Source of the DNA: Rhynchosporium graminicola
Taxonomy: Eukaryota; Ascomycota; Leotiomycetes; Helotiales; Ploettnerulaceae
Assembly (NCBI GenBank): GCA_900074885.1
Contig: FJUW01000044.1
Location: 298,321-362,320 of the forward strand
DNA length: 64,000 nucleotides
Direction: 5' to 3'
The notes beneath the pieces were generated by a model, which worked only from the letters and a program-made list of their open reading frames with translations, did no database searches and had not been told where the DNA came from. This document shows, piece after piece, positions 45,869-58,059 of the stretch (position 1 is its first letter; each line of letters begins with the position of its first letter). The translations under genes were made by a program, and so were the position numbers.

Positions 45869-47552
45869 CTGAACTATCCGAAGCTTATGTGTATTATGTC
45901 AAGTGGCGATTCGAGCCGAAGTCTGGAGCTGCCAAGCAGAAGTTGCAAAGAACCAGAAGAAAATATGAATTGAGATGGGCGAGAGAACGGAAGATTTGCT
46001 TTCCGGTAATATTCAGTGTACAATATATCTATGCGATGAAGAAATCTAAGGTCCCGCCGAGAGGTATAAGTAATTTGTATTGCCCTAGATAGCCTTTTGC
46101 CACTGGAACCCAGTGATCTCCAGGAGTAGAAACCAGAGGCTCGCCTTGATATTTCGTGTTTGGGAAAAAATAACAGACTCCCCATCTTAGGACGAGACAC
46201 TTGGCTGACTGGCCTGATAACTTTCAAATCTGAAACTTTGCATTGATTCTCGAACAGCATGACAGCTGTCACAGGACGAACTTGGCAAAGCTCTTGGCGA
46301 TATATATATACTACATGCCTCCCTCAACAGTAGGAATCCTTCGACGGTTTCACTCACGTCCAGAAGCAAAGTCGCCCTTGCTCAAGAACCCAAATCAAGC
46401 AGATGTCCCGCTCGAGATGCTAATCCACTGAATGTGTGAAGTCCCACTTCGTCTGGTGTTGAGGGTGTTCATCCCGTTGTTCCAATGGTTTGACAGCCGC
46501 GCATAATCAGTCATCCAACTCCATGTGACCAGCTCACCCCCGAAGAGGGAGACTGGGAGAGGATCAAACATAATCTCCTGTATTCACAGCTTTTTACGCC
46601 ACCCTGCTGAGCAAAGCACAGGCCACATAAATCATACGCAAGTACAAATGTGAGTAAATCCATTGAAGAAGCATTTATCCGAAGCACCTTACTACGTGTC
46701 CTTGCTTGAAGCTTCGTCTTACTCGCCTCGATTTGGTTTCCTCGTGCAACACATGATCAGGGTTCCGTAGAAAATCGGTTTGCATCCAGACCCAGTCAGG
46801 GCCCGTCTTTTGAGCATATATGCTTCCAATAGCCAAAAGACAATAAGAGCCTTGCTAACTGACAAGGATTGATCAATGTTTTCATGCGGGATGCCAAGCA
46901 GGTGTCTCGGTCGTAGCTTTGCGCTTCAGCCAAGCTTCTGATGTTCAATTTTGATAGAATTGTATTGATGCTTAGTACTGGACAGATGGCCGGAAAACTC
47001 TGCACTTGGTATGGTATGCCAAGTATACAGTGTACGCCAAGTAACAGTAGTTCTAACTAAGTACAGCTGTATCCATACCAATTTCTGACAAATTTAGGTA
47101 CAGGCAGCTGGCCGAAACGCCACGCGCTTGGAAATTAGCCGAGTACTACTCTATTTCCTTGACGACCAACCCCCATCGATGAATTCATCATCCATACCCT
47201 CATCGGAACATTTGTGATTTTGCTTTCTCCATTGCTCCACGCGGTAGAGCATATCGGGGATCTACCATGCCGGTACTTGGCGCAGGTATATTCCACTCGG
47301 GGCATCCCGACAGGCTTAGTTGACATATGGCCGGTAGTTCAGACTGAAGCGCCTACAGCATTGCATTATGGAATGGCTCTAGAAGGCTACTTTTTCCAGC
47401 TACCGAGGAATCGGCATAGCTTATGTCATGGGTGCTTGTGTTTGTTTTATCTGCATCTCCCTCATTCTTATCTGCGGGTGCATTGAAGCACGCTGACTTT
47501 TGCTGTAAAAGTTTCGGCAGAGACTTCGCTCAGACTTTCCATAATACGTGTG
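45869..47552. other. Intergenic region upstream of the CDF gene
   Basis: No recognised gene. Frames at 45874-46272, 46243-46431 and 47214-47486 lack motifs. It lies between divergently transcribed metal-transporter genes. Confidence 0.5.
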
Positions 47553-48008
47553 CTATACAATCTTCTGTGGGTCATCTCCAGATGCTTGACGATTTGCTGT
47601 TGTCCTTTCACCAGCTCTTGCTTCTGCTGATGTTTCATCATCACTTTCCGCTACAAAATCTCCGTCTTGTACCTGCAGCCAAGCAAAACTTGACCACTGT
47701 CGTTCCACAGGCAAAGTCTTGATACCTTCCGTTCTCTTGGCCTCCGGAGAATTTGCGGTATCCACGAGCTTCTCTGTCATGGCTGGGATGGAAGCACCAA
47801 TCGAGACTTTTGATTCAAATATAGACCCGTATTTGTCAACCAACCCTACTGTGCATTTATCGGACGTGCCGGCAAACAGATATCAATCGTCGATCTGTTC
47901 TGCCTTATGGCTGTGGAAACGAAATTCGGAACCATCCGAGAACCTCGATAGAGACACCTTTGCGACAGCTGTGTCATAATTATTGAGATGCGCATTCACA
48001 AGAAGCAT
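47553..48008 (-). pseudogene. Possible decayed open frame of unknown family
   Basis: From an ATG at 48008 the minus strand is open for about 150 codons except for a single TGA after 'HKAEQIDD' (about 47885). It continues as 'YLFAGTSDKCTVGLVDKYG' and ends in a Glu/Ala/Thr-rich tail at 47553. The composition looks protein-like rather than random. I recognise no family, see no signal peptide, and found no intron that removes the stop. It could be a pseudogene, a mis-joined exon, or chance. Confidence 0.3.
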
Positions 48009-48618
48009 GCCAGCGGCAAATAATATTCAAGAAGATGGTTGCCATCAATAGCAGTAGCGATATATCGTGGGCCCGTGGCTTACTACGAATTAGACACCGG
48101 CAGGGCCATCTCTTCTTTGTGTAATCCTGCGATTGGAATATCATATTGGCAATGTTTTCTCAATATCAGCAAAGTTTTTTTTCAGATGACATGGGCCATC
48201 ATTATGCTTATCTTTAGCCTCCGAAGTGAAACCAGCGTGAAGAGTCCGTCCCAAGCCAGCAACTTGGGCTGGTGCACAATTACCCCATGGGTACATCTCT
48301 TGTCAGAGGCCTTAGTAGCCTTGGTTACTTGCGAGGCGATCGTATGTTTTGCCAAACTTGGCAAGTATCCTCGCGCTCCTTTGGGGCATGTCCAGATAAT
48401 GCCATCAATCTTAAATTTCAGGAATGTGGAGGCTGGTCTTGCACATTCTGGGGATGTATATGTATGGGGGCTGTCTTGCCATTTCCAAGCTTCTTCTCAT
48501 TCTCATCCCTTCTCTTTATCGGGTGAAGCTGTGCTTTGCTATCTCTTTCATTTATTCTTTCCTTACTTCTCTCTTTTCTCAATACAGTGCAGGCTCACTT
48601 TTATATTCTTCGCTCAAA
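48009..48618. other. Promoter region of the ZIP transporter gene
   Basis: Contains a long CT-rich tract (about 48500-48610) just before the start codon, common in fungal promoters and leaders. The open frame 48039-48683 runs through it and is judged spurious. Confidence 0.5.
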
Positions 48619-50135
48619 ATGTCCGATGCCGTCCCAGTAAAGCCGCAGTGCGGAGGTGGAGGAGCAAACAAGGACGATTATGACTTACCCCTTCATGTGG
48701 CAGCACTCTGTAAGTGAAGCGCAACCGGCTTGATTCCCATGTCTGTACTAACATGATTACAGTTTTGGTTTTGGCGTTTAGTATATTTGGCGCAGGTTTC
48801 CCGGTCGTGGCGAAAAGAGTTACCTGGATGAAGATTCCTCCTAAGATCTTCATCTTTTGCAGGCATTTCGGGACAGGTGTGCTCATTGCCACAGCATTCG
48901 TTCATGTAAGATCTTGATTCCTGATCACAAGAAATCGTGCTTACATTCCTCAGCTTGTTCCCACTGCCTTTGTATCCTTGACCAATCCATGTCTTCCTGA
49001 TATCTTCATCGTACAATACCCCGCTCTGCCTGGTGTGATCATGATGGCGGCTTTGTTTGCTCTATTCGTCATCGAGATGGTTCTCAAGGCCAAGAATGGA
49101 GGTCACTCGCACGGTGGACCAACGGGACAAGATCTTGTCCAACATGTACCTACACAAGGCAAAGGTCTATCTGCCCAAGGGGCTCCTCATGGGATCTCAG
49201 CGCCAGTACAATACCGTAACGACCAGGAGTGGAGTGACGATGAATATCCAGACGAGAAGGACCTCGCATATGTAACGTATGGCTTCCCTTATTTTACAAG
49301 ATCTGGATTCTACTGATCTGACACAGAGATTCCTACGAACGAAAGACTTCATATCCTCCTCATCCTCTGCATCGTAGCAACACAAGCACAAACTATGGCG
49401 CGGAGTCCGAGATGCCCCCATGGTTCCAAGTCTTCTTCGCCCAATATGTCCGCCAACGAGAGGAAATGAAGAACATGATCTCCGCATATACCCCTGGCAT
49501 GGCTGTCGCGCCACCTCAGCTACCATCAAGCATCGATCCCGAGACCGCGATGATGGCTGCTGAACCTGTCATTGACGATGCAACATACAGGAAGATGAAC
49601 ATGAACATCACGCTCCTCGAGGGTGGTATTCTGTTCCACAGTATCTTCGTCGGCATGACCATCTCTATCACTACAGATGGATTCATCGTTCTTCTCGTTG
49701 CCATCCTGTTCCATCAATTTTTCGAGGGTCTCGGCTTGGGAAGTCGTATTGCTGCTGTTCCATATCCCAAGGGAAATGTCAGACCTTGGGTTTTGGTGTG
49801 CGCATTCGGGTTGACATGTCCTATCGGTCAAGCTATCGGACTCATCACCCGAGATTCGTACGATCCCGACAGTGCTTTCGCTCTCATCCTCGTCGGAGTT
49901 TTCAATGCAATGTAAGTCTGAATCTCTTCCCATTGCGCACTTACATGCGCTGACTCCCTCCATAGTTCATCTGGTCTACTGATCTTCGCATCTTGTGTCG
50001 ATCTTTGATCTTTTAGCTGAGGATTTCCTCTCCGAAGAGGCTCAACACCTGATGACAAAGAACATGAAGATCTGGGCTTTCTCATACGTCCTCATGGGTG
50101 CTGCGGGTATGTCCGTCGTCGGCGCATTCGCATGA
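48619..50135 (+). CDS. ZIP-family metal (Zn/Fe) transporter, C-terminus frameshifted
   Basis: A ZIP permease that imports zinc or iron into the cytosol. Exons 48619-48709, 48763-48905, 48954-49276, 49327-49911 and 49966 onward, with introns of 48-54 nt. Family features are 'HFGTGVLIATAFVH' (helix 2), the His-containing loop 'GGHSHGG', 'HSIFVGMTISITTDG' (helix 4) and 'HQFFEGLGLGSRIA' (helix 5), the last two forming the metal site. In the last exon GATCTTT occurs twice in tandem (50000-50013). As written, the frame stops at TGA 50006-50008 after 394 residues, just after 'GLLIFASCVDL'. With one copy of the 7-mer the expected ending, 'AEDFLSEEAQHL' through the final helix to TGA 50133-50135, would be in frame. 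The gene is therefore either recently truncated, polymorphic, or affected by a sequence error. Confidence 0.9.
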
Positions 50136-50693
50136 TCCATTGGCAACAATATGTCCAAAGGCATTGTCCTCAGCACACCCTGTAGCCGTTAGCCGTTTGC
50201 ACGTTAGCCGGTCGGCAATCATGCGAAACGTCGATGCATGCAGGATAGGACATTCAATGGTGGATTCCGACTTGGTGCACAAGAAGACATTTGTTTAACG
50301 GTATGGAGTCCGGGGTTATCTCTTTTTCAATGAGGACATACTTAATCAAGAACACAAAATCACAAAAAAGTCTCTCATTTAAGCTCCGTCCTCAAGTGAG
50401 CGAGCATCTGCAAAGGAGCCTCTCACTTGGGTAGATTTGGAACAATCTATACTATCGCTGTCCGCTTCAACCTGCTAAATTTAATGGCAGTCTTCGCCTG
50501 ACAAGCTGACGCAAGATATTCAGACCAGTGGTTGTGACGACTCAGTCGATTTTCAAATGTTTTGGCTACCCAGGTCATTTCTAAGATCATCAAATTCGTC
50601 AAGAAACAACAGAACAATACACGAAATAACATAAATCCTTACATACCACAGTATCCTATGTTTTCAGCATGAGAGTGTCATCCTACCGCCAAT
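50136..50693. other. Convergent 3' region between ZIP and MYND genes
   Basis: 558 bp with the two 3' ends. A run of CTCTCATTTAAG/CTCACTTGGG near-repeats (50370-50430) is visible. No gene is seen. Confidence 0.55.
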
Positions 50694-53600
50694 CTACGCT
50701 TCAGAAGCCTTACAAGTCTTCTTATGCTCCTTCCAATCCGCGCGCTGACACTCAGGAGAACAATACCACACGACCAAGCATCTCGCACACTTCGACAGCG
50801 CCTTACCACCACCACCGTAATCCTTTCCACACTTTCGGCACACGAGGATCTTCATCTCATCCTTCTCCAACAGGTCCCGAAGCTGAAATGGACGCTCTAC
50901 ATAATTCACAGCAAAGATTGGTGAAAGAGCAGCTCTGGTAGCGAACTTTCTCGCCATCGCCCAATTCGACTTCGCGACGCCGGTGATGGAGAAGTTATCG
51001 GGGTATTTACCCGCACCGCAGGAACAGATGAGGGCGACGCCATTCTGGGCTGAGAGCGGGATCTTGCCGGATGTCTTGTAGGCGCAAGATGGAATGTGTT
51101 TCCACACTCGGCATCTCTCAACCATGGCTGGCAACACCTCACGCCAGATCTTCATCTCCTCCTGGTTGACCTTGATCATCACCATGCCACCACTCCCCAG
51201 CGATCCCAGAAACGGTACCAGCTCTCCCATCATCTCATGCGTTAGAGGCAGAACCGCACAGTCCAACACGACGGTATGACTCGCCATATCAAGAAGCATC
51301 CGGGAGACGAGAAGGATGATTTGCACGCCACCGTGTTCCGCATCGTTCAGTCCAAAGACACTGCATTTGGCTCCTTGGATCCCGGTGTAGTGCATGAAGA
51401 TCGAGAAGATGGAGTCTTTGAAATTCGTGCGTGGGTCTGCTTCTATGGATTCTGTGTCCCTTTGCAGGCGTTCGCGAGCAGAGAATTGGTGTGAGATGAG
51501 TGATGTGAGCCATTCAAGAGATTTGGTACTAGTTTTGCTGGTGGTGTCGATAATTGGGAGACAGCCGAGATTCAGGTATGGCATATTGGAGATCATGGGT
51601 ATGTGGTTCCGAAGGAAGAGGGGAAACATGAAGTTCGTGAAGTCTTGGTTGGAGACGTGATCTGCGAATGGGACGATGACTTCGATGTGGGATGATTTTC
51701 TGGCGATACGTGTTCGGCTCTTGCTGGACTGGACTGGGACAGGAAATGTGAGTTTCAGGGGCAAGAGATGGTTTTCAAGAGTTACTGCGATTGTAGTTGG
51801 TGAAAGCTGTGTCAGGACGACCTTGCAGCCAGCTTTGAGAGTAGCTGTCAAGTTCTCTGCATGGAGATCTAAACGGCCTGTGAATCCACAGATAGATCTG
51901 GTGGATTGCTCGATGTTGGCTGAGATTGTAATCTTGAAGCCGTTCTTTGTTTCCTCATCCTTGAACATCGGGCTGAACGTTGAGATACTCGCGAAGCCAG
52001 CACAATGAGGTGGGAATTTAGTGATGTGTACTGTATTGTTGTCTTGCAACTTCGTGGTATCAATAGTCAACGTCAAACCAAGAGACTTCATGAATGTTCC
52101 CACGCTCTGTGGTGTACTCTGCACTCCGAAAGTGACGACTGTCTTCGAAGGATCCCGCAGCACAACCCATGAAGGGACATTGAATGTCACTAGAAGCGGA
52201 CACTTCCCCTTCCAGCCAAGCGGATCCTCTTTGATTAGGACCTTGTGCTCATCGTCAGTTGCCTCTGCTTCTGTAGTAAGCTCACCAAAAGTCAGATGGA
52301 CATCAGCGAAAATCTCTTGCCAACCACCAATCGAGAACTGACTGGCGCTTGCTGCTTGTATCGTACACAGAACATTCGGCGAGCCGAGTTGGTTTGGTGT
52401 AAGCTTCCGGATGAACTCAATCTTGGCGCGAGGGACCACAAGAGTCATGCACACGACAGTTGGCAGAGATTTCCATGCTCCCAGACCGTTCTTGAATTTG
52501 GCGGCGTCAGATGGTTGACATCCAACGGAGAGTCCAGGGATATCATGGACCTGCATCAGAGAGACGTGGGCGCATAGATCATTGTAGTAGGACAGTCCCA
52601 TCATGATACTACCATCCCCGGCAATACGATCAAGGACAAGCTCCATCATGCTGTCCCAATCAGTCACAACGCGTGGTTTGATGAATCTCAAAAAAGCAGC
52701 AAGGCTGCCTCGATTGTAATATGGACATGAGTTGACGCGTATCGTCCTCATACTCAACGATGCGAGCGTCTTCATGTGGTCCTCGTGCTCAAACATCGCC
52801 CGATAAGTGTGATGAATGAGGTTCGCCAAGTCCTTCGCGTCGAAATGCAACTTTCGTTCCATGATATCGGATGGATCCCCACAGGCTAGAACAGGCTTCC
52901 AGACAATTCTGCAGTACATTTGGCCTTGACTCACCCCCTCAGGTACGCCGGCCACGGAAGCAGATATGTCGAGCATACTCTCCGCGGCGTTGGACACAGC
53001 TGTTGCACCCGTCCAGTACTCAATAGGAACCAAACCGAGAAGAAGAGCCATGGTTGGAAATGAGCCGCATAGTAATTTGTCCATGTAGTCTTTGCGATTC
53101 GTCTCCCGTGCTACCAATGACTCTGTGTACATTATTGAAGCAACACCTCGCTCTAGAAGTGGTGCCGCGGCAACCAAAACATTAAGCGAACCCAAGTGGT
53201 CGAGCAGATTGGATGTGTCGATGACGTTGAAGACAGAATGCGCAGAGCCAGATGAGTTATAGTCTTCGGGATAGAGGTCGATTGTCTGGATAGTGTACTT
53301 GGTTCGATACCAGTTACCGTTGACATTACCGGACGAGTTGATGTGTTGCAATGTGTGGCAAAAGCCAATGGCATCTCCAACGAAGAAGCGAAGAGTGAAC
53401 TTCTCCGCAGACTTCCGGAAAGACTTTGCCCAAGCCTGGAAATGAGTACGAGCCGCATCAGTGATCCTATGAAAATCCGACTTTGTTCCTCCTTCCGTAA
53501 GCAACGGCGATTCCTTGGTAAACGGAATATAAGCAGTCGCCAACGGAAATCCCAGCTGTGGATCAGTACCGTAGTGAAGCGTAAACGTCTCCGTCTCCAT

Positions 53601-54424
53601 AGGAGCAAATGTAGGACTCAGTCGTCTGTTTTTCGGTAGCAGAGTTGGGTTGCGGTCTGTGCTCCCGTGTTTCCAGTAATGGGCGTAGATCTTGCCTGTA
53701 TCTGTGGTGGCGTGTAAACTCACTGGAGCAGTCGACCGTAAGCCAGTCAAGGGAAATGAAGATCCCACACGGTCTCTCTTCATCTTTTGTGCGGCTTCAA
53801 AGCTTGCTTTAAGGCGGTTGTCGTGCTTCACTTGCTCATTCTTCGATAAGTCGGATACCGCGTATTCGTCCCAATGTTGCTTGACCATTGTACGTGTATC
53901 CTCGTCGCAGAAAGCCATAAGCTTCCCGTATGCGCCTGCCTTCCATGATTCGATCGTTCCGGCGAGATGTGACAATTTCTTGGCTTGCACTTGCAGTAAT
54001 CTGAGTGACTTGTCGTCGAGGTAGAAATGGTAATAGATCTGCCAGATGCTTGAATGCTGTTGGTCACTGACATCGTCTAGCATCAAAGTGAGGGCCAGGA
54101 CGTTGCGCGCTGCGCTCGTTAGCCATGGAGCACAAGTCCACCAGGAGGAATGTACCAATGATTGCACCCTCATGATCGCAACAGGTAATGTCCGTACTAC
54201 GAGTTACTGTTTCCGCGTCAATAAAAACCTCAACGGAGAATCATGTTCTTACAAGGTGCTGCATCTGCGTAGGCCGTGAACAGAATATTTCTGATATCCC
54301 CGCAGCCCAGCAGAAGGATCCTGGCATCGTCCTCTGGAGGTAGATCTTGGGTGAGGCAAACGCATGGTGTGTTTCCGATCGGATAAAAGAAAGTGACCAG
54401 GTTGATAGCTGTTGGTCTCGGCAT
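50694..54424 (-). CDS. DUF4470 and MYND zinc-finger protein
   Basis: A large intracellular protein of unknown function from a family common in filamentous fungi. Three exons on the minus strand (54424-54253, 54206-54156, 54109-50694) give 1212 residues; both introns are 46 nt. The N-terminal DUF4470-type module has 'ARILLLGCGDIRNILFTAYA', 'TDITCCDHEGAIIARNVL' (built across exons 2 and 3) and 'IWQIYYHFYLDDKSLRLL'. The C-terminus carries a MYND finger with the Cys/His ligand series 'CRKCGKDYG', 'CARCLVVWYCSPECQRADW' and 'HKKTC'. MYND fingers mediate protein-protein contacts. The long middle region has no recognised domain. The start ATG at 54424 is the first in frame before the DUF4470 block. 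It is convergent with the ZIP gene. Confidence 0.9.
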
Positions 54425-56298
54425 ATTGCACCTCAGGACCTATGAGCGAAGTTCGCCGTCAGATCTTTGGCGTGGACTGAAATGTTGAAGTTCTTAAATT
54501 TTGGAGATGGTTCTTATCGAGAAGATGTTGTCATTTGGGAAGAGGTTGTAAACTGGGAGGGGGGCTGTAAGGAATCCTTTCAAAACGGAACCTGTTCGTT
54601 TGTAAATAGTTCGCTTAACTCTTTATGCAGGTAACCGGTGGAACCTGGGTGGGGCCACCTTGAATTGGAAAGTTGCCTGTTCTGTTTGTACGGAACTCTC
54701 TAGTCCCATGTATTCAGCCGGGAAAGGAGATCAGAATTGCGTCGGATCACATTAAAGGCGCAATTCAATGTAAACTTTGAAAGAAAAAGCTGCTGTTAGT
54801 CAGGTCTCTCAATTTGATACATGACTTTCGTCCGTTATTCCTTGCTATTCTTCACGCGCCGGTAAAGTAGTATCTGTTTCTTCAATCAAGCGGACTTTGA
54901 GAGAGTGTCTCAGATGTCGAGAGGCTAGCTAATACCTTCAACATCAGTACTCATGTGTGCAAAGTCAGCCTAATCAAAAATTTCACCAGGCGACACTGCG
55001 AAAATACAGAAAGTTGAATTTATAGATTGACTCATATGTATTAACTTGCTTCCTTCTTGTCTTCTATTCAATTTTGTTTCTCTTTTCTCTATAATATCTT
55101 ACATAGAGCGCTTTCCGAAACAAAAAGGACTCTTTTCCTTCTATCGCGTCTGAATCTCATATTATCTTATTATAATATACTTATAAAATCAAACTAAATC
55201 TTTATATCTTTATACAGAGATCAAGGCACATATAATATTCTTATCGCTAAAGAATTAGTAAGAAAAACACTGAGTTCCATCCGCTCCTTTTCTGTGTCGA
55301 GTGCCTGGTACAAAAACCAACAAAACCCATGAAACATAATCGCAGGATTGTCTCTTCGCATTACCTCCGGTGTTCTACCATATATCAGAGCTAAAAGGGC
55401 AGTTCTCTACCTGTACGTCTAGTCTAGGTGTCTACGCATGTTTGATAAAAACGCTAAACCCCAAGCCAATCTCTCACCACGCGCATCATAACGCTCTTGA
55501 ATTCCACCTGTGCACTTTCCCTTCTCAAGTGACGAATTTTCAAGAATATTTTCTAGATCGCTTTGATATACCTTCTTCAATTCATAACAATTGTAAGGAT
55601 AGTATTCATCTATCTGGATAGTATATACAGTAAGGTCTCACGGGCTTCTTCGCCAACCTCTCCTTTCAAAACACTACGATACAAAATAATCGAGGATATC
55701 TCACAGAAAACACCATTACCACAACCTCATCTTCCTCCTATAATACACACATCTCGAAAAGATTTAGAAGTTTTTGATTTTTTGATTTTGGTGTCATTTG
55801 TTTCCTTACTTACTCCCCTCAGATACGAAATCTCGCTTAGCTCACCTCCTCTTACCTAAGGTGGCAGCTAATTTACTCACATAGCTTAGCTCAGCCCTGT
55901 ACGATTTTCCGATCGTTTGACTTCTGTCTTTAGTATGATATACCAATAAGGTCCTTTGCAAAATGTCAAATTCTTATCTTAGTCATTAGATATGCGAACT
56001 TTTCACGCTACGTAAATATAATATAAATACTACTTGAACCCACGTATCCCGGAAAAGTATCGATGCTTTTACAGTTGTCGTTTAAAATCTCAATTTAGTC
56101 TAACTCAACGCATATCATACCATATCGTGTATCGTTGTCCCAGACATCCAAACCAAAGAAGCAGATGTAAAAAGAATGTCAATCATCGCATCGAATGGTG
56201 TAACCGCCATTGGACAACGCCTGCCTATGTGCAATAAATCACAACTAACTCCTCCCATCCTCATCCCCCACGCATTTTCGCTCTCACCTTGCTCTCAT
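54425..56298. other. Intergenic region, AT-rich in the middle
   Basis: Promoter area of the MYND gene, then a TTATAATATACTTATA-type AT-rich stretch (55080-55260), then the 3' side of the choline sulfatase gene. Frames at 55370-55859 and 56034-56373 have no motifs. Confidence 0.55.
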
Positions 56299-58059
56299 CT
56301 ACTGACCATGCGCACCAGCTTGATGGCCAATAACGCCCCCAAACCTCCCCATGGCATTCCCATTTCCATATAAATCCCTCCCCTGACTATCCACAGGCGG
56401 ATATCTAGCCTTCAACTCCATATCATCAAGATGCATATGACTCCTAATAAACTTCTCCCTCCCGTCATCAATAGGATTGTGATCCCAGCTCGTAAACTTG
56501 CCCGTCTTCAATGCCTGCCATACCAACCTACGCTGTCTCTGACTAAGCAAGACTTGGTTTGTGATGGAGGGCATATCCCATTTGGCTTTTGCTTCTGCGA
56601 CGAAGGACGCTAGGGCGGAGGTTGTAGCGGGCGTGGCGGAGGGATGTTTGGCGGGGAGGAGAGCGAGGTTGATCAGTTCCTTGGGGTCTGTGGAGAGATT
56701 GTAGAGTTGATCAGGGTCAGCCGGGCAGGTTATGTATTTCCATGGTCCACGACGAATCATCATCATTGGCGCGATCGTTCCCTCCCCGCAGTATTCAGCA
56801 AACACCGTATCTGAACCACCCTCTCTGCTTTCCAGATGCGGAAGCAAACTCGACCCATCCATAGGTAACCCATCCCATAATTTCGTATGTGCGAGATCGA
56901 CTAATGTGGGGAGGATATCGAGAGTTGAGACATTTTGAGAGACGTGGTGAGGGGCGAATGATGCAGGGTGGTTGATGATCATTGGTACGCGGACTGAGGC
57001 TTCGAAGTATGACATTTTGTACCACAATCCTCGCTCACCGAGCATATCGCCGTGGTCGCCACTAAATACAACAATAGTATCCCCATCCAAGCGACATTCT
57101 TTAAGCGTCTCCAAAAGCTTGCCAACACAATCATCGACGTACGAAACCGCTCCGTAGTACGCACGACGAGCACGCTTAACTTGGTCTGGCGTAAATTTCT
57201 TCCCCCATAGATCGCATACTTTCAGAAGACGCTGAGAATGGGAATCTTGCTCTTCTTGTGGGATATTGATATCTGGGAGTTGGATATCCACGTCTGCATA
57301 CATATCCCAGTACTTCTTCTCTATGGTGTAAGGGTCGTGGGGATGGGTTAGAGAGACGGTCATACAGAAGGGGCGGGTATTGGGGCCTTTGCGGACGTGG
57401 TCGTAAAGGAATTGCTTGCTCCTGGACATTCGGTTAGCATGCTCCTCTCTTCTGAAGGCTCAGGAGCAGACTTGCTTGAACATGACCTCTTCATCATAAT
57501 CCAGCTGATTACTCCTGACGCAAGGACCCGCTTGTTCAATCGAACTAGAATTATGATACCACTCCAACCGTCTCTCGGGCTCCTCCCAATTGACGGCCCA
57601 TCCATAATCTCCTGGGTATATATCGCTGGTCAATCGACTCTCATACCCATGCAACTGCTCTCCTATAAAATGCATTTTGCCCGCCAACGTCGTCTCATAG
57701 CCTGCCGCGCGCAGATAATGCGCGTATGTCGGTACAGAAGGATCGATTGAGCTGGCATTGTCGTAAGACCCGATCTTGGTGGGGAGTTGACCGGAGACCA
57801 TGGACATTCTGGATGGCGCGCAAAGAGGAGAGGGGCAGTATGCGGAGTCGAATACTACTCCTGTGGCGGCGAGGGCGTCGAGGTTCGGTGTTTTGATTTG
57901 GGAGGAGGGGTTGTGCATCTTGAGGAGGGGGGCGGCGAGTTGATCAGCCATGATGTAGAGGATGTTTGGCTGCTTTGTGTTGGTGGAATAGGAAGCCATA
58001 GCTGCTGCTGTTCGTTCCTGTCGTGGTGAGGGAGGAACGGAGTTGAGGTCTGGTGCCAT
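56299..58059 (-). CDS. Choline sulfatase
   Basis: Hydrolyses choline-O-sulfate to choline and sulfate, letting fungi use it as a sulfur store and choline or osmoprotectant source; probably cytosolic. Two exons (58059-57476 and 57421-56299) give 568 residues. The sulfatase signature is 'CAPSRMSMVSGQ', with Cys80 (converted to formylglycine or used as the catalytic residue precursor) and the metal Asp in 'YIMADQ'. 'SGDHGDMLGERGLW' carries the second metal-binding set. Choline-sulfatase-specific blocks are 'AGKMHFIGEQLHGYE' with 'DIYPGDYGWA', and the C-terminal domain 'TGKFTSWDHNP'. The only frame-preserving splice uses an AA|GCAAGT donor, that is a GC-AG intron (57475-57422, 54 nt), giving '..VMFKSKQFLYDHV'. 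The ATG at 58059 is preferred; another in-frame ATG lies 20 codons on. No signal peptide is seen. Confidence 0.95.

Noticed and set aside
48039..48683. 214-codon plus-strand open frame upstream of the ZIP gene
   Set aside because: It overlaps the ZIP leader and first exon in another frame and has no motifs; it spans a CT-rich promoter tract.
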